DNA of 64,000 nt from Axinella damicornis. Taxonomy: Eukaryota; Porifera; Demospongiae; Axinellida; Axinellidae. Under the pieces are notes generated by a model. That model had not been told where the DNA came from. It was given only the letters and a program-made list of their open reading frames with translations, and searched no databases. The stretch spans positions 3,252,511 to 3,316,510 of the forward strand of contig OZ007515.1 in NCBI GenBank assembly GCA_963931865.1. Reading direction: 5' to 3'. Positions 10,947 to 24,500 of the stretch are shown in pieces; within the stretch, counting starts at the first letter, position 1, and every line of letters starts with the position of its first letter. The position numbers were made by a program, and so were the translations under genes.

Positions 10947-13394
10947 ATGAGTACAGGGACGCCCTACATCGGGAGCAAAATCAGCCTCATCTCCAAGGCT
11001 GAGATAAGATACGAAGGAATCCTCTATGCTGTGGATACGAAGGAAGCTACCGTCACTTTGGCAAAGGGTGAGCGCCAGTAGCGATCCTTATGGCCTTGGG
11101 GAACTTGTCCTCCCCTTGCAGTGCCCGTTGCTGTGGTTATTTATTCCTGCCAGTTTTGATACACATCTTTGTTTTGAAACCTCCTTTGTCTGCCATTCTG
11201 TACTCTTTAATGGGACTGCAGTGCGCTCTTTTGGGACTGAGGACAGGGCAGTACCAAAGCACATCCCTCCGCGCAATGAGACGTATGAATTCATCATCTT
11301 CCGGGGCAGTGACATCAAGGATCTTCATGTGAGCGAGATCCCCAAGCAGGGGGAAGCCCCACAGGACCCCGCCATACTCTCAGCTGTAAGGAGACCTAGT
11401 GTGTGTGCATTTGTGCATGTATCAGAATTTTTCGTATCGTGCAAATTTCACTTCGTAGCTCCACCTGTATAGACCTTATGCATTTGACGTCAGTCAGTTG
11501 TCTTGCCGTAAATCTACACTAAGTCTACACTTACTTATCTACATGTGAACTGCGCCTCATATTCTTCCATTGTACAAGTGGCGTAAAGAAGGCGTGTTCT
11601 TTTGTGATTGTGGAAAATGCAAGCAGCTGTCAACATTGGTGTTTGCTAGCTGCCTTTCAAGATGGCTGCCTGCATTTTGTGCACTTAAATTGAGATACAT
11701 GCCATGATGTCAATGCACAAGGTCCATAGACTATACTGTAGCTTCCTGCCCACATATTTCACCAGCTGGGTATTGTGGTGGAGAGCCACATACAATGTGG
11801 TATCCTCATAAAGTGGACATTGTTTATGGGAGAGCCAAGTTTCTGACTTCTATGTCAGGTGCATTGTGTTTTACTGCTCATTAATTAGAATACTAGGTGA
11901 ATGCAAGGTTTATTAATAAACACGGTTGTGCCACTATTGCTTTCTATGCAGCAATCGATGCCTCCCATCTCCTCCCAGTCGCCATCTACACAGGCTCACC
12001 CGAACCAACATCCTTCCCCGAGCCTGGCCTACAACCCCTTCCCTCCGCCTGCCATGGGAGGGTACAGCCCCTTTGGGATGCCCTACTTCAGGCCTCCAAT
12101 GATGATGAGCGGAACAGGGCGTCCTCACCCCAATCCCAGCTCCCCTCACTCTTCCCACCCTCCTCCCCCTTCACACCCTCCTCCCCCTTCACAGCCCCAG
12201 CAAGGTTGCAATGGATGCCTTGCATCCGTAATGCTTCTTGGGTGTTTTTAAATATATACAGCCCCCTCTGGTTCTTACCCAGATATGCATGTAAGAATGC
12301 TGTAGTTGCCTAGCCTTGTTCCCAGTCCCATGCCCAGCTTTTCGTCGCTTGCAGTATGGTAAAGCGGGGAGGGCCTGGTACATCTTCTCACGTGAGTGAT
12401 GTCAAGGGTAGAAAGACCGGAAGGAAGCGTGGGCGTACGTGGGTCTCAGAACAGCAAGAAGAGCGAAGGTACCAGGTAACAAACCACACGTATCTAGCTA
12501 GCGGGGGGCGACTGTCATACTCACCGAGTGTTGAACGTGTAGATGGTTGAATAACACGCGAAACGTAGTGTCTTCGTTCTAGCCATTTTTCAATTACGTC
12601 ATGCTCACGTGAGAAGATGTACCAGGCCCTCCCCCCTTTACCGTACTGCAAGCGACGAAAGCTGGGCGTGGGACTGGGAACGAGGCTAGTAGTTGCCCAT
12701 GGCCAGTAATGATGAACGTTACTTCTGTGCCAAATTCTGTGTCCTGGAACTTGGCTTGCAGTGCCATCCCATCTGCCAACGTCTCAGCCACTACCACTAC
12801 CAGTGATGCAGCCTACCCCCCACCTCCTCCCATCTACCCACCCCCCACCACCCCTCCACACCATCACTGCTGGTCTTCGTCCTGTGGCGACTGTCCCCCC
12901 TCCCATCATCCCCATCACGCCCCCCACCTCAGCAGCGTCCCAGGAGAAGCCTCAAGCAAGTTCCACACCACGCGGACCAGACAAGAGCAGTGCGCCATCA
13001 ACCAGTGTCTCCTTGGCAGGTATAGTTCTCAAGGTTTCATAAAGAATTTTTTGGTGGTCGGGGGAGACTTTTATGGGATAGTAAACTGAAATGACAGATT
13101 GGGTGCAAAGCATGGCTGTTGTGGGATGGCTGTTGTCGGGGGGGGGGGGGGGGGGGGGGGGGGTCTGGTGGCATATAGATTCTGTGAGGGGGTGGGGGGG
13201 GGGGGGGGGGGGGGGGTTCTTGCTAGGGGGAGATCCCAGTGTGCCCACCCCCCACCCCCCACCCCTCTCTGTACATTACAAAATCTTAATTCCATTATTC
13301 ATGTGTGGATGGTAAAGAAATGTTGTTTCTTACAACTGACTGTTTCTAGCTTGGGGGGATATAGGCAGAGTGAAAGCAGTTGTACTTGGCCACT

Positions 13395-13455
<61 letters not shown>

Positions 13456-13476
13456 CACACACACACATGCACTCAT

Positions 13477-13525
<49 letters not shown>

Positions 13526-16500
13526 AGATAATACCCCTAAATCGTCAGCCGAGACCAAGGCCCCTGCTGCACCCCCCACTCAAGCACCTGTGCAGCCATC
13601 AATCTCACAGACGATACAACCACGGCTAGACCACCATCCTCCCTCAATCAACCCTCCTCCCTCTACTCACCCTCCTCCACAAGAGCTAACTACTAAGCCC
13701 ACATTGGAGAAGAAGCAGCCCCCACCAACTAAAGAGACATCTGAAGACACCACCACACACAAGGACACTTCAGAACCTTCCGCTCAAAGCCAACCGAATA
13801 CCCATTCAAGTGAAAAGAGAAAGCAGCCCTACAACTATCGCTCTGGTGGTCAAGGATGGGGGAACTATCGAGGTCAGTGTGCTCAATCACAAAGAGCATT
13901 TGCTGCACTCTTTCGGATCGTAGGCATGAACCATTGGCCTATGAACTGGATCCATGTGTTACGGGGGGGGTTAGGATAAGATTTTGTATGATGTAATGCA
14001 AATTTGATGTACTGCTTTATCCGTGGGAAAAGGCCGATTTGCACTTTCAATGTATCTGAGGAGTATCCTCCACAAGTGCCCACTGTGTGCCTGCATGGTT
14101 ATGTGTATGACCATGCAGCCTCACCAGTGAATGCAAACTTAAGTGTTCAGTATGGGGTAGGAAGAGGTCAATAGGGCAATTTAACCTCATTGAACCCCAG
14201 CAAAAGTCGGCACTAGAGCTGTTGCTGGTCTGCTACTTCCTGTACATCATACATATGAAATGTTAATTATACATGCACATGGACCTTGTCTCCCCCCTTC
14301 CCCCCCCCCCCCTTTCCCCAGCACAGATTGCTTGCAATGTCTCGTGTTTATTGATCTTCATGTACCTGATAGGCACTGGTCTGGAAGAGTTTGGTCTCAT
14401 TTAATGTGCATGCACCCTATTGTTCACTGCAGGTTACCGTGGGGGACGGAGGGACAACTACTACCGAGGAGGTCCCCCAAGAGGAGGGGGAAGGGGAGCA
14501 AACTCGCATGCCCCACCTGGAGCAGAGCCAATATACAGATACGATAGTGAGTTTGATTTTGAGAGTGCAAACGCCCGCTTCAACAAGGGTGATCTCGAGG
14601 AGGAGTTCAAGCAGAAGGTGAAGGTGGACGATGGCGAGAAGGTGGAGGGAGAGAGGAGAGCTTCGGATAATGGTGTGCAAGAGGCTCCTCCAGAGCCCCC
14701 AGAGGAGGGGGAGTTGGAGAACGAGACAGTGGAAAATGGAGGCGGGGAGGGAGAGTTCTACGACAGGTCCAAGAGCTTCTTTGATAGCATCAGCTGCGAG
14801 TTGAGTGCAGGTGGCAGCAACCGGTAGGTGTTCTCCTCTGTTCTAGTGTATAGCAGCTCGAGTTCAGACGGTACGTTGTCCCCCTCTTCTCTAGTCGTCC
14901 ACATTGGAGTCAAGAGCGAGAGTTGAACACTGAGACCTTTGGAGTCAGCAGTGTGTACTCCCGTGGGTACCGGGGAAGGAGGAGTGGATGGAGGGGAGGG
15001 TGGAGAGGGAGAGGTGGATATGGAGGCAGGGGAGGACGGTACGGAGGAAACAGGTGAGAGTCCGAATCATATTCGTTACGGCCCTTGACCAGCTACATGT
15101 ATCAGTACTAGTACCAGCATTATTGCACTTCCCTTCACCCACCACCTGTTCATAGTGAGTTGGAGTCTGGGGTGAGCCGGGCAGGCTAAGGCTATACTGA
15201 TACTGATCTTTATCAATATTGGCTCGACATCGGCATGGAAGTGATCAACAGTACACACAGTGGACACTCACGTGGTCTTGTTCCCGGACCACTCACGTAG
15301 TCTCGTTCCCGGACCACTCACGTAGTCTCGTTCCCGGACCACTCACGTAGTCTCGTTCCCGGACCACTCACGTAGTCTCGTTCCCGGACCACTCACGTAG
15401 TCTCGTTCCCGGACCACTCACGTAGTCTCGTTCCCGGACCACTCACGTAGTCTCGTTCCCGGACCACTCACGTAGTCTCGTTCCCGGACCACTCACGTAG
15501 TCTCGTTCCCGGACCACTCACGTAGTCTCGTTCCCGGACCACTCACGTAGTCTCGTTCCCGGACCACTCACGTAGTCTCGTTCCCGGACCACTCACGTAG
15601 TCTCGTTCCCGGACCACTCACGTAGTCTCGTTCCCGGACCACTCACGTAGTCTCGTTCCCGGACCACTCACGTAGTCTCGTTCCCGGACCACTCACGTAG
15701 TCTCGTTCCCGGACCACTCACGTAGTCTCGTTCCCGGACCACTCACGTAGTCTCGTTCCCGGACCACTCACGTAGTCTCGTTCCCGGACCACTCACGTAG
15801 TCTCGTTCCCGGACCACTCACGTAGTCTCGTTCCCGGACCACTCACGTAGTCTCGTTCCCGGACCACTCACGTAGTCTCGTTCCCGGACCACTCGCGTAG
15901 TCTCGTTCCCGGACCACTCGCGTAGTCTCGTTCCCGGACCACTCACGTAGTCTCGTTCCCGGACCACTCACGTAGTCTCGTTCCCGGACCACTCGCGTAG
16001 TCTCGTTCTCAGACCTTTGTTTCTAGCGCATATATCGCTTCCAGTATAATGTGATACCTCGCGTGCAATACTAAAACAATCTGCACTGGGGTTGGTTGGG
16101 TCTGGGACTAAGTTACATGACCTGTAGTAGCACATGGCTTCATTACTCAGAAGTTAATCAAGTTAGCTAGCTGTCGCCTGTTCATGCTGTTGTGTGGGTA
16201 GAGATAGCCCGCCATGCTCACTTCATTACCGTATTGCACCAAATTTTCGAGGTGCATAATTTTCGCAGATTGGTCTCGGACCGCGAAAATTAAGCTCGCA
16301 AATTTTTAGCGCCCAGAGGCTATCACTCGACAGTGAATTGTACCGCCACGCAAACATGGAGCACACACTCGATATCTTCTTTGACACATGACCGTCGTGT
16401 CCATGTTGAAACTAGCTGATCTGAGAACTGTGGCAACCGAAACGTTCAGCATTGAGAGATTGAGAGGCAACGGTTCGTGGGTAGCTATCACGTGTACGAA

Positions 16501-17161
16501 GACAACTGGGATGCATATGCAGCCATCGCGTATCGGTGAACTGTTGCCTTGTACGAGAGAGCCTGGGAATCACAAGGATCCCTTCGCTGTGGCAGTGGTG
16601 AGATTGAGTGTTACCGTGTCACAACAACTACGAACGATCGATTGAGCACGTTGGCCCACACTACACACGTACTGCTGGTTAAATAGCACGCGGCGGCGGC
16701 AGCATCAGACTGGCCGTGGCTAACTAGAATCCACAATCCGCAAAAACTATTTCTGCAAAATTTTGTAAAAGGCCAATCCACGAAAAATTTGTCCCTCGAA
16801 AATTTGGTGCTATACAGTATATCACATATTGGCTTAAAACCAAGCAGACAGCCTTACAGCAGTGAGTGATGAGCATCCTCAGGATGCAACATTGGGTGGA
16901 TTGTGGGGATGGGCGTGGCCTAGCTCCCCTCTCGATTCCTAGCTCTATGCATGATGTGGTCTGGAGTAGCTTACCAGTGTTTTCTGATAAGTTTTACTTG
17001 ATGCCCCCCCCCCCAGGTACTATGGTAACAGGCAGGAGTACAGTGGCTATGGACAACAACAGGGAGCAGGAGGAGGAGGAGGAGGAAGGGGGAAAAGTGG
17101 GCGTGGCAGAGGAGGGTACAACAAGAGGAAAAACTATACTGCAACTGATGCAGACAAGTAG
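10947..17161 (+). CDS. LSM14: LSM14 / RAP55 / Trailer-hitch mRNP protein, 8 exons, 611 aa
   Basis: Cytoplasmic RNP and P-body protein that represses translation and binds DDX6, 4E-T and EDC4 partners. Exons: 10947-11067, 11222-11385, 11952-12204, 12762-13019, 13528-13872, 14433-14823, 14895-15053, 17017-17161; phases agree throughout. Domains in order: N-terminal LSm fold ([20 protein letters not shown], then VRSFGTEDR and [12 protein letters not shown]); a long Pro/Ser/Thr-rich linker; a DFDF-type box ([14 protein letters not shown]); the FFD box ([13 protein letters not shown]); the TFG box ([14 protein letters not shown]); a C-terminal RGG-rich tail. At 611 residues it is longer than human LSM14A (463), mainly in the linker. 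The acceptor of exon 5 is preceded by a (CA)n tract instead of a pyrimidine tract. Introns hold transposons and a large minisatellite. Confidence 0.95.
12311..12688. mobile_element. 378-bp foldback element in LSM14 intron 3
   Basis: The terminal inverted repeats run about 90 bp, from TAGCCTTGTTCCCAG through AGCTTTTCGTCGCTTGCAGT and onwards to TCTTCTCACGTGAG. The flanks are a perfect 9-bp duplication, GTAGTTGCC (12302-12310 and 12689-12697). No coding content was seen in the short centre. Confidence 0.9.
13138..13216. repeat. Two poly-G runs (about 26 and 23 G), LSM14 intron 4
   Basis: Uninterrupted G runs at about 13138-13163 and 13194-13216 on the sense strand. They could form G-quadruplexes; exact lengths may be assembly-limited. 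Confidence 0.85.
13396..13524 (+). repeat. (CA)n microsatellite abutting the 3' splice site of LSM14 exon 5
   Basis: About 130 bp of nearly pure CA ends 3 bases before the exon at 13528, replacing the usual pyrimidine tract. Confidence 0.95.
15266..16010. repeat. 25-bp minisatellite, about 29 units, LSM14 intron 7
   Basis: Units are almost identical and contain the 18-mer TAGTCTCGTTCCCGGACC plus ACTCACG. The 18-mer equals the terminus of the inverted-repeat elements of this window. A few units carry one change (CTCGCG for CTCACG). No unique spacers separate the units. Confidence 0.97.
16227..16819. mobile_element. 593-bp inverted-repeat element with a broken coding remnant
   Basis: Ends read TACCGTATTGCACCAAATTT and, inverted, AAATTTGGTGCTATACAGTA; a TA may be the target site. 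Inside, about 16460-16600, the plus strand reads [20 protein letters not shown], then after a +1 shift [20 protein letters not shown]. This order (Tyr/Trp-rich strand, then RE-N-D-AVAV) resembles HIRAN-like modules common in invertebrate repeats. The frameshift makes it a relic. It lies in LSM14 intron 7. Confidence 0.65.
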
Positions 17162-17194
17162 CCTGCAATCTGATATAGGAAGAGGTGAGTGTTC

Positions 17195-17640
17195 GCACAG
17201 TACAGTAACCTGGCATCTGGTAGGAAGAGGTGTTGGTAGTAGCCTGGCGTCTGGTAGGAAGAGGTGTTGGTAGTAGCCTGGCATCTGGTAGGAAGAGGTG
17301 TTGGTAGTAGCCTGGCGTCTGGTAGGAAGAGGTGTTGGTAGTAGCCTGGCATCTGGTAGGGAGAGGTGTTGGTACAGTGCAGTAGCCTGGCGTCTGGTAG
17401 GAAGAGGTGTTGGTAGTAGCCTGGCGTCTGGTAGGAAGAGGTGTTGGTACAGTGCAGTAGCCTGGCGTCTGGTAGGAAGAGGTGTTGGTAGTAGCCTGGC
17501 GTCTGGTAGGAAGAGGTGTTGGTACAGTGCAGTAGCCTGGTGTCTGGTAGGAAGAGGTGAGTGTTCGCACAGTGCAGTAGCCTGGCATCTGGTAGGAAGA
17601 GGTGTTAGTACAGTGCAGTAGCCTGGCATCTGGTACGTAG
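17195..17640. repeat. Minisatellite, unit about 31-43 bp, downstream of LSM14
   Basis: About a dozen copies of TAGCCTGGCGTCTGGTAGGA with AGAGGTGTTGG; some carry an extra TACAGTGCAG. It starts about 35 bp after the LSM14 stop and may be transcribed as 3' UTR. Confidence 0.95.
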
Positions 17641-17674
17641 GAAGTGGTGAGTGTTTGGTCATGTGCTGGACACC

Positions 17675-18085
17675 AACACTGGTCTGTGAACCAGACCATG
17701 ACTGGTCTGTGAACCAGGCCATCATGACTGGTCTGTGAACCAGGCCGTGACTGGTCTGTGAACCAGGCCATCATGACTGGTCTGTGAACCAGGCCGTGAC
17801 TGGTCTGTGAACCATGCCATGACTGGTCTGTGAACCAGGCCATCATGACTGGTCTGTGAACTAGGCCATCATGACTGGTCTGTGAACCAGGCCATGACTG
17901 GTCTGTGAACCAGGCCATGACTGGTCTGTGAACCAGGCCATCATGACTGGTCTGTGAACCAGGCCATCATGACTGGTCTGTGAACCCTCGAGGCCATGAC
18001 TGGTCTGTGAACCAGGCCATCATGACTGGTCTGTGAACGAGGCCATGACTGGTCTGTGAACCAGGCCATGATTGGTCCGTGAGGC
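17675..18085. repeat. Minisatellite, unit about 22-25 bp, downstream of LSM14
   Basis: About 17 copies of CATGACTGGTCTGTGAACCA with GGC, some with an extra CAT. It directly follows the previous minisatellite but is unrelated in sequence. Confidence 0.95.
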
Positions 18086-18513
18086 CACGAGATTGCTGCT
18101 CTGAGTTACTGACTGTGCACTCCAACCAACCTTCCTTCCACTGCAGAACTAGTCGACAGCGGAGACCGTCTTCTGATTTCCCAGCTTCCAATAACAATTT
18201 TATTTTGACGTGACCATGTACGGTTGTACCCCAACTGGAATGACTCACATACTATCATATTCGTCTGTTACCTGATTTGACCTCCATCTAAATTGTTGCA
18301 TAATGCATATGGTTTATACATCATCCAATATATTGTCCCGGGAAGGACTAGCTACCTCTCACTTCAAGTATACTGCATATCGTATGCACCATCAGAACTA
18401 TGCATTTAGGTTTGCAATGCAATGTGTACTGCAAATTTTAATGTCTTGTGAACTGTATTATATAATTGTCACCATAATTATTGTACATCAATTTTTATGA
18501 AGAAATGATATGA

Positions 18514-21500
18514 TTACTTTAGTCTTCGGAATCTCTTTAACCGTTCCTCTCGTTCTAGTTCAAACTGTCTCAGATCTGTACGTTGAAGGAACTCCTGTCT
18601 CTCCAGGTACCTGTGTATGTGCGTGAGACAGACAATATAGCATTGCCTAGCAGCACATCCAGCTTACAGGCTGATACTAGCCAATCGGGGAAACTCCCAA
18701 ACCTGAACTTGGCCAATTAGGTTCCCTGTCCTTAAGAGTTGAATCAACCATCATGATTTAGTTCACTCTGCACTGATCTTTTGGGTGTGACACATATTGG
18801 TGTCAGGCAGCAACCGGCCTAAAACGTACAACTACTACCATGTATGTGTTACTGTTCTGCACACCTGGAATATCTGTGACTACACTATTATAAGTTCAAC
18901 AAGCTACCTGTTCAAAAGCTCACCATCATACACTGTGTGTGGGCAACGACCACTCAGGACGTACTCTAACTACTTGGTATGACTGCCCATCCCCCCAACA
19001 CACATGGACACACACACACAATGCACACACGCACACACACAAGGCGTACCCATCCTTGTTATGTTGCTGCAGCTCCTCCTCCAAACCTTCGTCCTTCTTA
19101 TAGTTCAACCAGTCAAGCCGAGACTTCTCCTGCATGTGCGTGAAGTAATAATTGTGTGCAAGGCATCTTGAGTCCAAGTAATAATTGTGTGCAAGGCATC
19201 TTGAGTCCAAGTAATAATTGTGTGCAAGGTATCTTGAGTCCAAGTAATAATTGTGTGCAAGGTATCTTGAGTCCAAGTAATAATTGTGTGCAAGGTATCT
19301 TGAGTCCAAGTAATAATAATAATATATTGTGTGCAAGGCATCTTGTGTCCAAAGGTGACCAGAGCAATATTTTTTGGATTGCTTGACAATAGGAGTACAA
19401 CATCAGCTCCAACTGTCTCTGTGTTGTCGATGGTTAGTAAGAATGAATGTGAAAGTATGTGTGCAGGTAGGGTGGGTCCAGGCCTGAGACATAAAGGAGA
19501 GTGAGCAACCCGAGATTGTGGATTTGCAATACCAGTGTTTCATTAGAGAATCATTCAAGGGGGATGAAATCATAGCATGGGTGGTGAAAACATCAGACCA
19601 AAAGTCAGAACTCTCTTGAAACACAGCCTAAAGAAATACTGGATACAACATTGAGAGAGGAAAGAATTGTCACCTACCAGTGTACTCATCTTTGGCTTTT
19701 TTGTGAGGGACTGAAAAACAGAGGTCAGGGAAGACGTCCGTTTTGTGCTATGGGAGGTACGATCAATGGCTGTCACAACACAGTTCAGGCTGGTGGCACT
19801 CTGCATTCCCTCACCCGGCCACTGTGGGTCTTGCAGCTGGTGATACGACTGAAGACCCGGCACTTGAACCTCCAGCTGCAGCGGCAGAGAGCACCACACC
19901 ACCAGCCCTCTCTCCTCCTCGTGGTGTGTCTCCCTCCTCACTCTGGCCTGATTGTGACTTCAAGAACTGCAAGGCTTCTTTGGAATCTGCAGCCACCTTC
20001 TTCTCCACTCTGCACAGAGCACGGGAGACAGAAACCACCCTCTTACTGGTAGGCTCTCCACCTCCAGACATTACTGCTTGGAGTATGGAACTTTCCATAC
20101 TGCAGGCAATGAAACAGGCAGCTGGAGACCAACTCATACACTGTACCATAGCAGGCACAAGGGATGAAATGTGCATTACTGTCTGCAAGAGCTATGTAAA
20201 ACTAGACAATCTGTCATGCAAGAGCTAGACACTGTACTAAAGTAAAGAAGGGTGGGGCTGCAATATAAAGCAGACCATTGACCTCTGTTGTTAACAATGT
20301 GATCTTTGACCTCTGCTGTTAACAACTTGACCTCTGACCTCTGTTGAGAAATTTCAAAGGGCAGTCAATTTCCTAGGCTTGTAGGTGCTTGCAGGTCACT
20401 ATTATGAACTCTTGCTATTATTAGTGGGTACAAATAAATAGTAGATTTGGCTGCCTGGTCAGGAATCCACTCCCTACCTCTCCCCCCTGGAAATGAAGTT
20501 CCATTACTTTATATAAAGTGCTTATATTCTTTCCTACCTTTCCGGTGTGCGATACTGAAAGTGATCTGTGCTGGGGTTGGGCTGGGTCTGGGACCGGGGC
20601 TGTGATCTGTGCTGGGGTTGGGCTGGGTCTGGGACCGGGGCTCTGCCAATGCCACCAGCCTCAACCCGAGTATTTCTATGACTAGCCTGTAACACTCAGT
20701 CAGCAAGCTAGGGCACATGATGTTGGACATAGCAACACTGAGAGGTCATCCAGGGCCATGTTGATGTCTACTCTACTGCGAGCTTACATCACTTCCTCTC
20801 CAGCAAAGTCATATGCTTCCTTGATTGTCACTGTGTTGGAGGTCGGGGGTTTCAGAGGTGCTCCGCCAGGCTGCAAGTATAGAGAAGCACACCATGAGGA
20901 TACATACACACTGGTCTCTTCCTATTGGGGTATTCATTATGGGTATATATAATACTTTCAGCTGAACAGGAAGCAACCTCCATCTATGTCAGAATCATGA
21001 CTAGCTCTGACCTAGTTATCACTTTGCATACAGCAGGATTTCCACTGTAAGTGTTTGCATACAAATAGAGCACTTTCACAGTGTCAATAGGATGGACATA
21101 TGTTGTGAACAAAGGGCAAAAGTTGAAAGTGCAAATCGTAGACTACAACTTGGAATACATAATATCCTAGAGGGACTTAAATTATCATCACAATTGGAAT
21201 GGCTACTACAATTACTTAGTGGTCATATGTAATTTGAATCCACCTCCACAAACCCTGAGCGAATTGTCAAGTATGTGAAGTAAAACCATAGGACTGATCT
21301 TCAGTGGTTTGTCTCACTTTGAATTCCTGGATGTAGTGCGGGCTTCCCAGAGCAAGGGAAACAATGTACCCTAATAAGGCAACAGACAAGCTCGCCCACC
21401 TAGTATGGCACAAGCTGGGCTCACTGAAGGCACTCATTCCGAGCATGCAGGAAGGAAACCCGAAGGGCTTGGATTACAGCCGTGTCCCACAGACCAAGGG

Positions 21501-24500
21501 AGTAGAGGCACCTTGGCCAAACTAATTCCAGCACCTGTTGCAACCCACGAGTGATGTTTGTTATAGATTGTGCATAGACAGTACTATGTACCACTAGCCT
21601 CGTTCCCAGGCTCTTCCATGTGCGAACAAAATACTGTAAGCGACGAAAAGCTGGGAGATGGCCTGGGAACGAGGCGATAGTACCACCTGGTTGTGTATTA
21701 CTAGCCATTGCAATGAAGATGGCATCTGCATGTATAGAATCATGTTGAAATGTTTTCTGGAAAGTGGATGCCAGTGTAATTCTAGGGTGAATCCTCCTAG
21801 CCATGTCCCATGGGCCAAAATAGACAATACATGCAAGCTGCTTTCCCTATACAAATACAGTTGCCTCCCAAGCTCAAAATACTTATCCACTCTCAACTTC
21901 ACTCCAAGACCTTCATTGGACCCATTAGATCTCGTGGTATCTGAAGTTTTCATTTCAAATTTCAGCACATGTGGACTGATGAGAGAGTGGTGTGTTTCCT
22001 TGACATTTACATGGCGTAAGCGTCCTACAGTAATTTGTAATTCCCAGCTTGGGTTTCAAGTGCAAAGGTCGTTTTCCAAAGGCTGTTCCATAGGCCATAC
22101 TTATGCGCATGTGCTAATTTCTTCAATGGATCTCGTACAAGCAACTCAGTATGACTGAAGTATAGTAAGCATTGAATTCCCAGAACAGAGGTCTGGTACT
22201 AATTCTGCACGGAACACTATGGAGCTTTAGTTGGATGCTTCCACTTTAGTATAGTTATATTATACAGAGTAGAACATTCCCAAGAAACAACCTTATTTGT
22301 TGTGATAACATCCTCTGAAATGTTTGCACACAACAAACAAACACACACTCAAGCAATGTATACCACTTCCTGGGAGGCCACTGCCTGACATGCTGCATAT
22401 TTCCTGTTTGCCAAAACATCTCACTGCTGAGGTATGATCAGAGCATAGACTCACAAGCAATAAAAGGTGGGAGATCCATATATGTTGGATAACAAGAATT
22501 TGACCTTAAATCCAACATTGCCAATACTACAACCCTAAAGTATGAATGGACCTAGCTAGAGGCTATTCATGGATACTTACCCACTACAGCTTCATGGTAT
22601 ATACAACTAACCTGCTAACTATTGCGTGTGAATTTAACGGGGTGGAGTAAAGAAAAGAACTAACATTGTATCAGGTACGTATTATATATATATACGTCCA
22701 AGTCTGTAAATGCCTCAGCTGACCTGCTTGAAGTGTTTAATATTTTGGACAGACGGACAGACAGATGGAATTGCTTCATGCATGCGCATGCGCGGTAATA
22801 TAGCACAGTACTTAAGGATTGTTGAAGCATTGCTAGCACTCCTGGTCAGCACCTTGCCTTAGTGACAGTCGTGGAATGGCCTGTTTTTGTTTTCTGCTTG
22901 AAGGAGGCCCACAGGTCGTCAACCCTTGCTTTCTTCCTCTCTTCCTCTTCCTCTCCGCCCTCCTCACCCACGCCATCACTGTGATCTGATTCGTCTGACC
23001 CTCCACCGTGCCCACCTCCTCCCTCCAAACGAATGCCTCCCCGTCTCCTCCTAGGGGAACAGTGTCACCACACATTAAACTTGGTGAGCGATTTGTCCTG
23101 GCACCAGCCTCTCTGGGGGGAGGGTCTGGTGCCCGGACTACACACACACATGCTATGCTTGACAAGAGTAGGGACATGTACCATATATGGGCACAAACAT
23201 CACTCTCCATCCAAAATAACAATTTAATGTTCTATTAGTGAGTTTACACACTCTAATTATCCTGTATTCCTCTGTATGGAAGAGACCACTGGGGCGGTCG
23301 AAGTGCAAGCTGACACTACCATGAGAAGGGCCTCACCACAGCTACCCTGCAGCCTGAGCATTGCCCAAATTTGGACATGAACAAGAGAGGAAATGTGTAG
23401 ACAGCACAAAGTGATACTGACTTCGTCAACTACAAAACACTACCATTTTTAGGTGGAGTACTATACTAGCTCCCGTTCCACATTCACCTTCCGGCTTTAG
23501 TCACTTGCAGTACAATAACTACTACCTCAACTTTGACACAGCGCTACTACCCCGGACACACACTTCCCAATATGAAATAGAAACTGCAGCCCTGCCATCA
23601 ATTACCAAGACACTAAATAAGAAAACCACCGGACAGTTCAACCCTTGTAAGGAGCAGCTATGCATTTCCTAACCACTGACATCAGATTCACTTCCCAATG
23701 CTCACAACCTAGCAACATGGCTGAGTCGTACAAGAAGTGAACTTCCAGTTGGAATAGCCTCGTTCCCAGGCTCCTCCCCAGCTTTTTGTCGCATACTGCA
23801 CAAAAAAGCGACAAAAAGTTGGGGAGGAGCCTGGGAACGAGGCTAATAAATAAACAGGAGAACAGTCAGGGAGCGTACAGTACCTCAGCCCACAGGAACG
23901 AGGGGAAAGGTTAGGGCTGGGTAGGTAGGTATAAGAAATGTTGCCAGAAAATGTGCGAGGGAGAGTACAAAGTAGCATACACCTACCACTTGTGGCAGCT
24001 GGTGGATATAGGTCAGTATACGTATATACATACTTACCTACATGCCTGGTATACTTCAAACCACAAATTCATTGCATGGTTTGCTATCCACTTCAAATAC
24101 CTTGAACACCTGTTTACCCAGACAACAATTATCACAATCTGTACACACAATAGTTTATCTGACAACAAGAATGCAGCTGTGATTTCAAATGCTGATTATA
24201 CCAAAATGACCTCACAATCCCATACCCTAATAGACCAATGGAATCTAATCTTGCCGTCAGTCTCCATAGCTATGGACTGAAGAATGCACATCACGTGTGA
24301 ATATTCTAGTGTAACTAATGCTGCTACCACAGGTATATGTCTTTGAATTTCAGTGTCAGTAATAAAACACCGTTGCCACACATGCTGGAGTGAGGGTAGT
24401 TGAGCTCTCACATTTCAAAACACTTGGCAGGTGATAAATTTCAGAACATGATTACACTTCACAAACCTGACATTTGAAAATTCAAAGTGGGCCAAGGAAT

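Noticed and set aside
13099..13629. His/Thr-rich frame through the CA repeat as a protein
   Set aside because: CA repeats give open frames in all readings; only the part from 13528 onward is LSM14 coding.
15266..16010. CRISPR-like regular direct repeats
   Set aside because: Units are contiguous with no unique spacers, in an intron of an animal gene; this is a minisatellite.
16971..17918. Long minus-strand frame of 315 codons
   Set aside because: It is produced by the two minisatellites downstream of LSM14; the 22-33-bp repeats keep the frame open and overlap the real last exon of LSM14 on the other strand.
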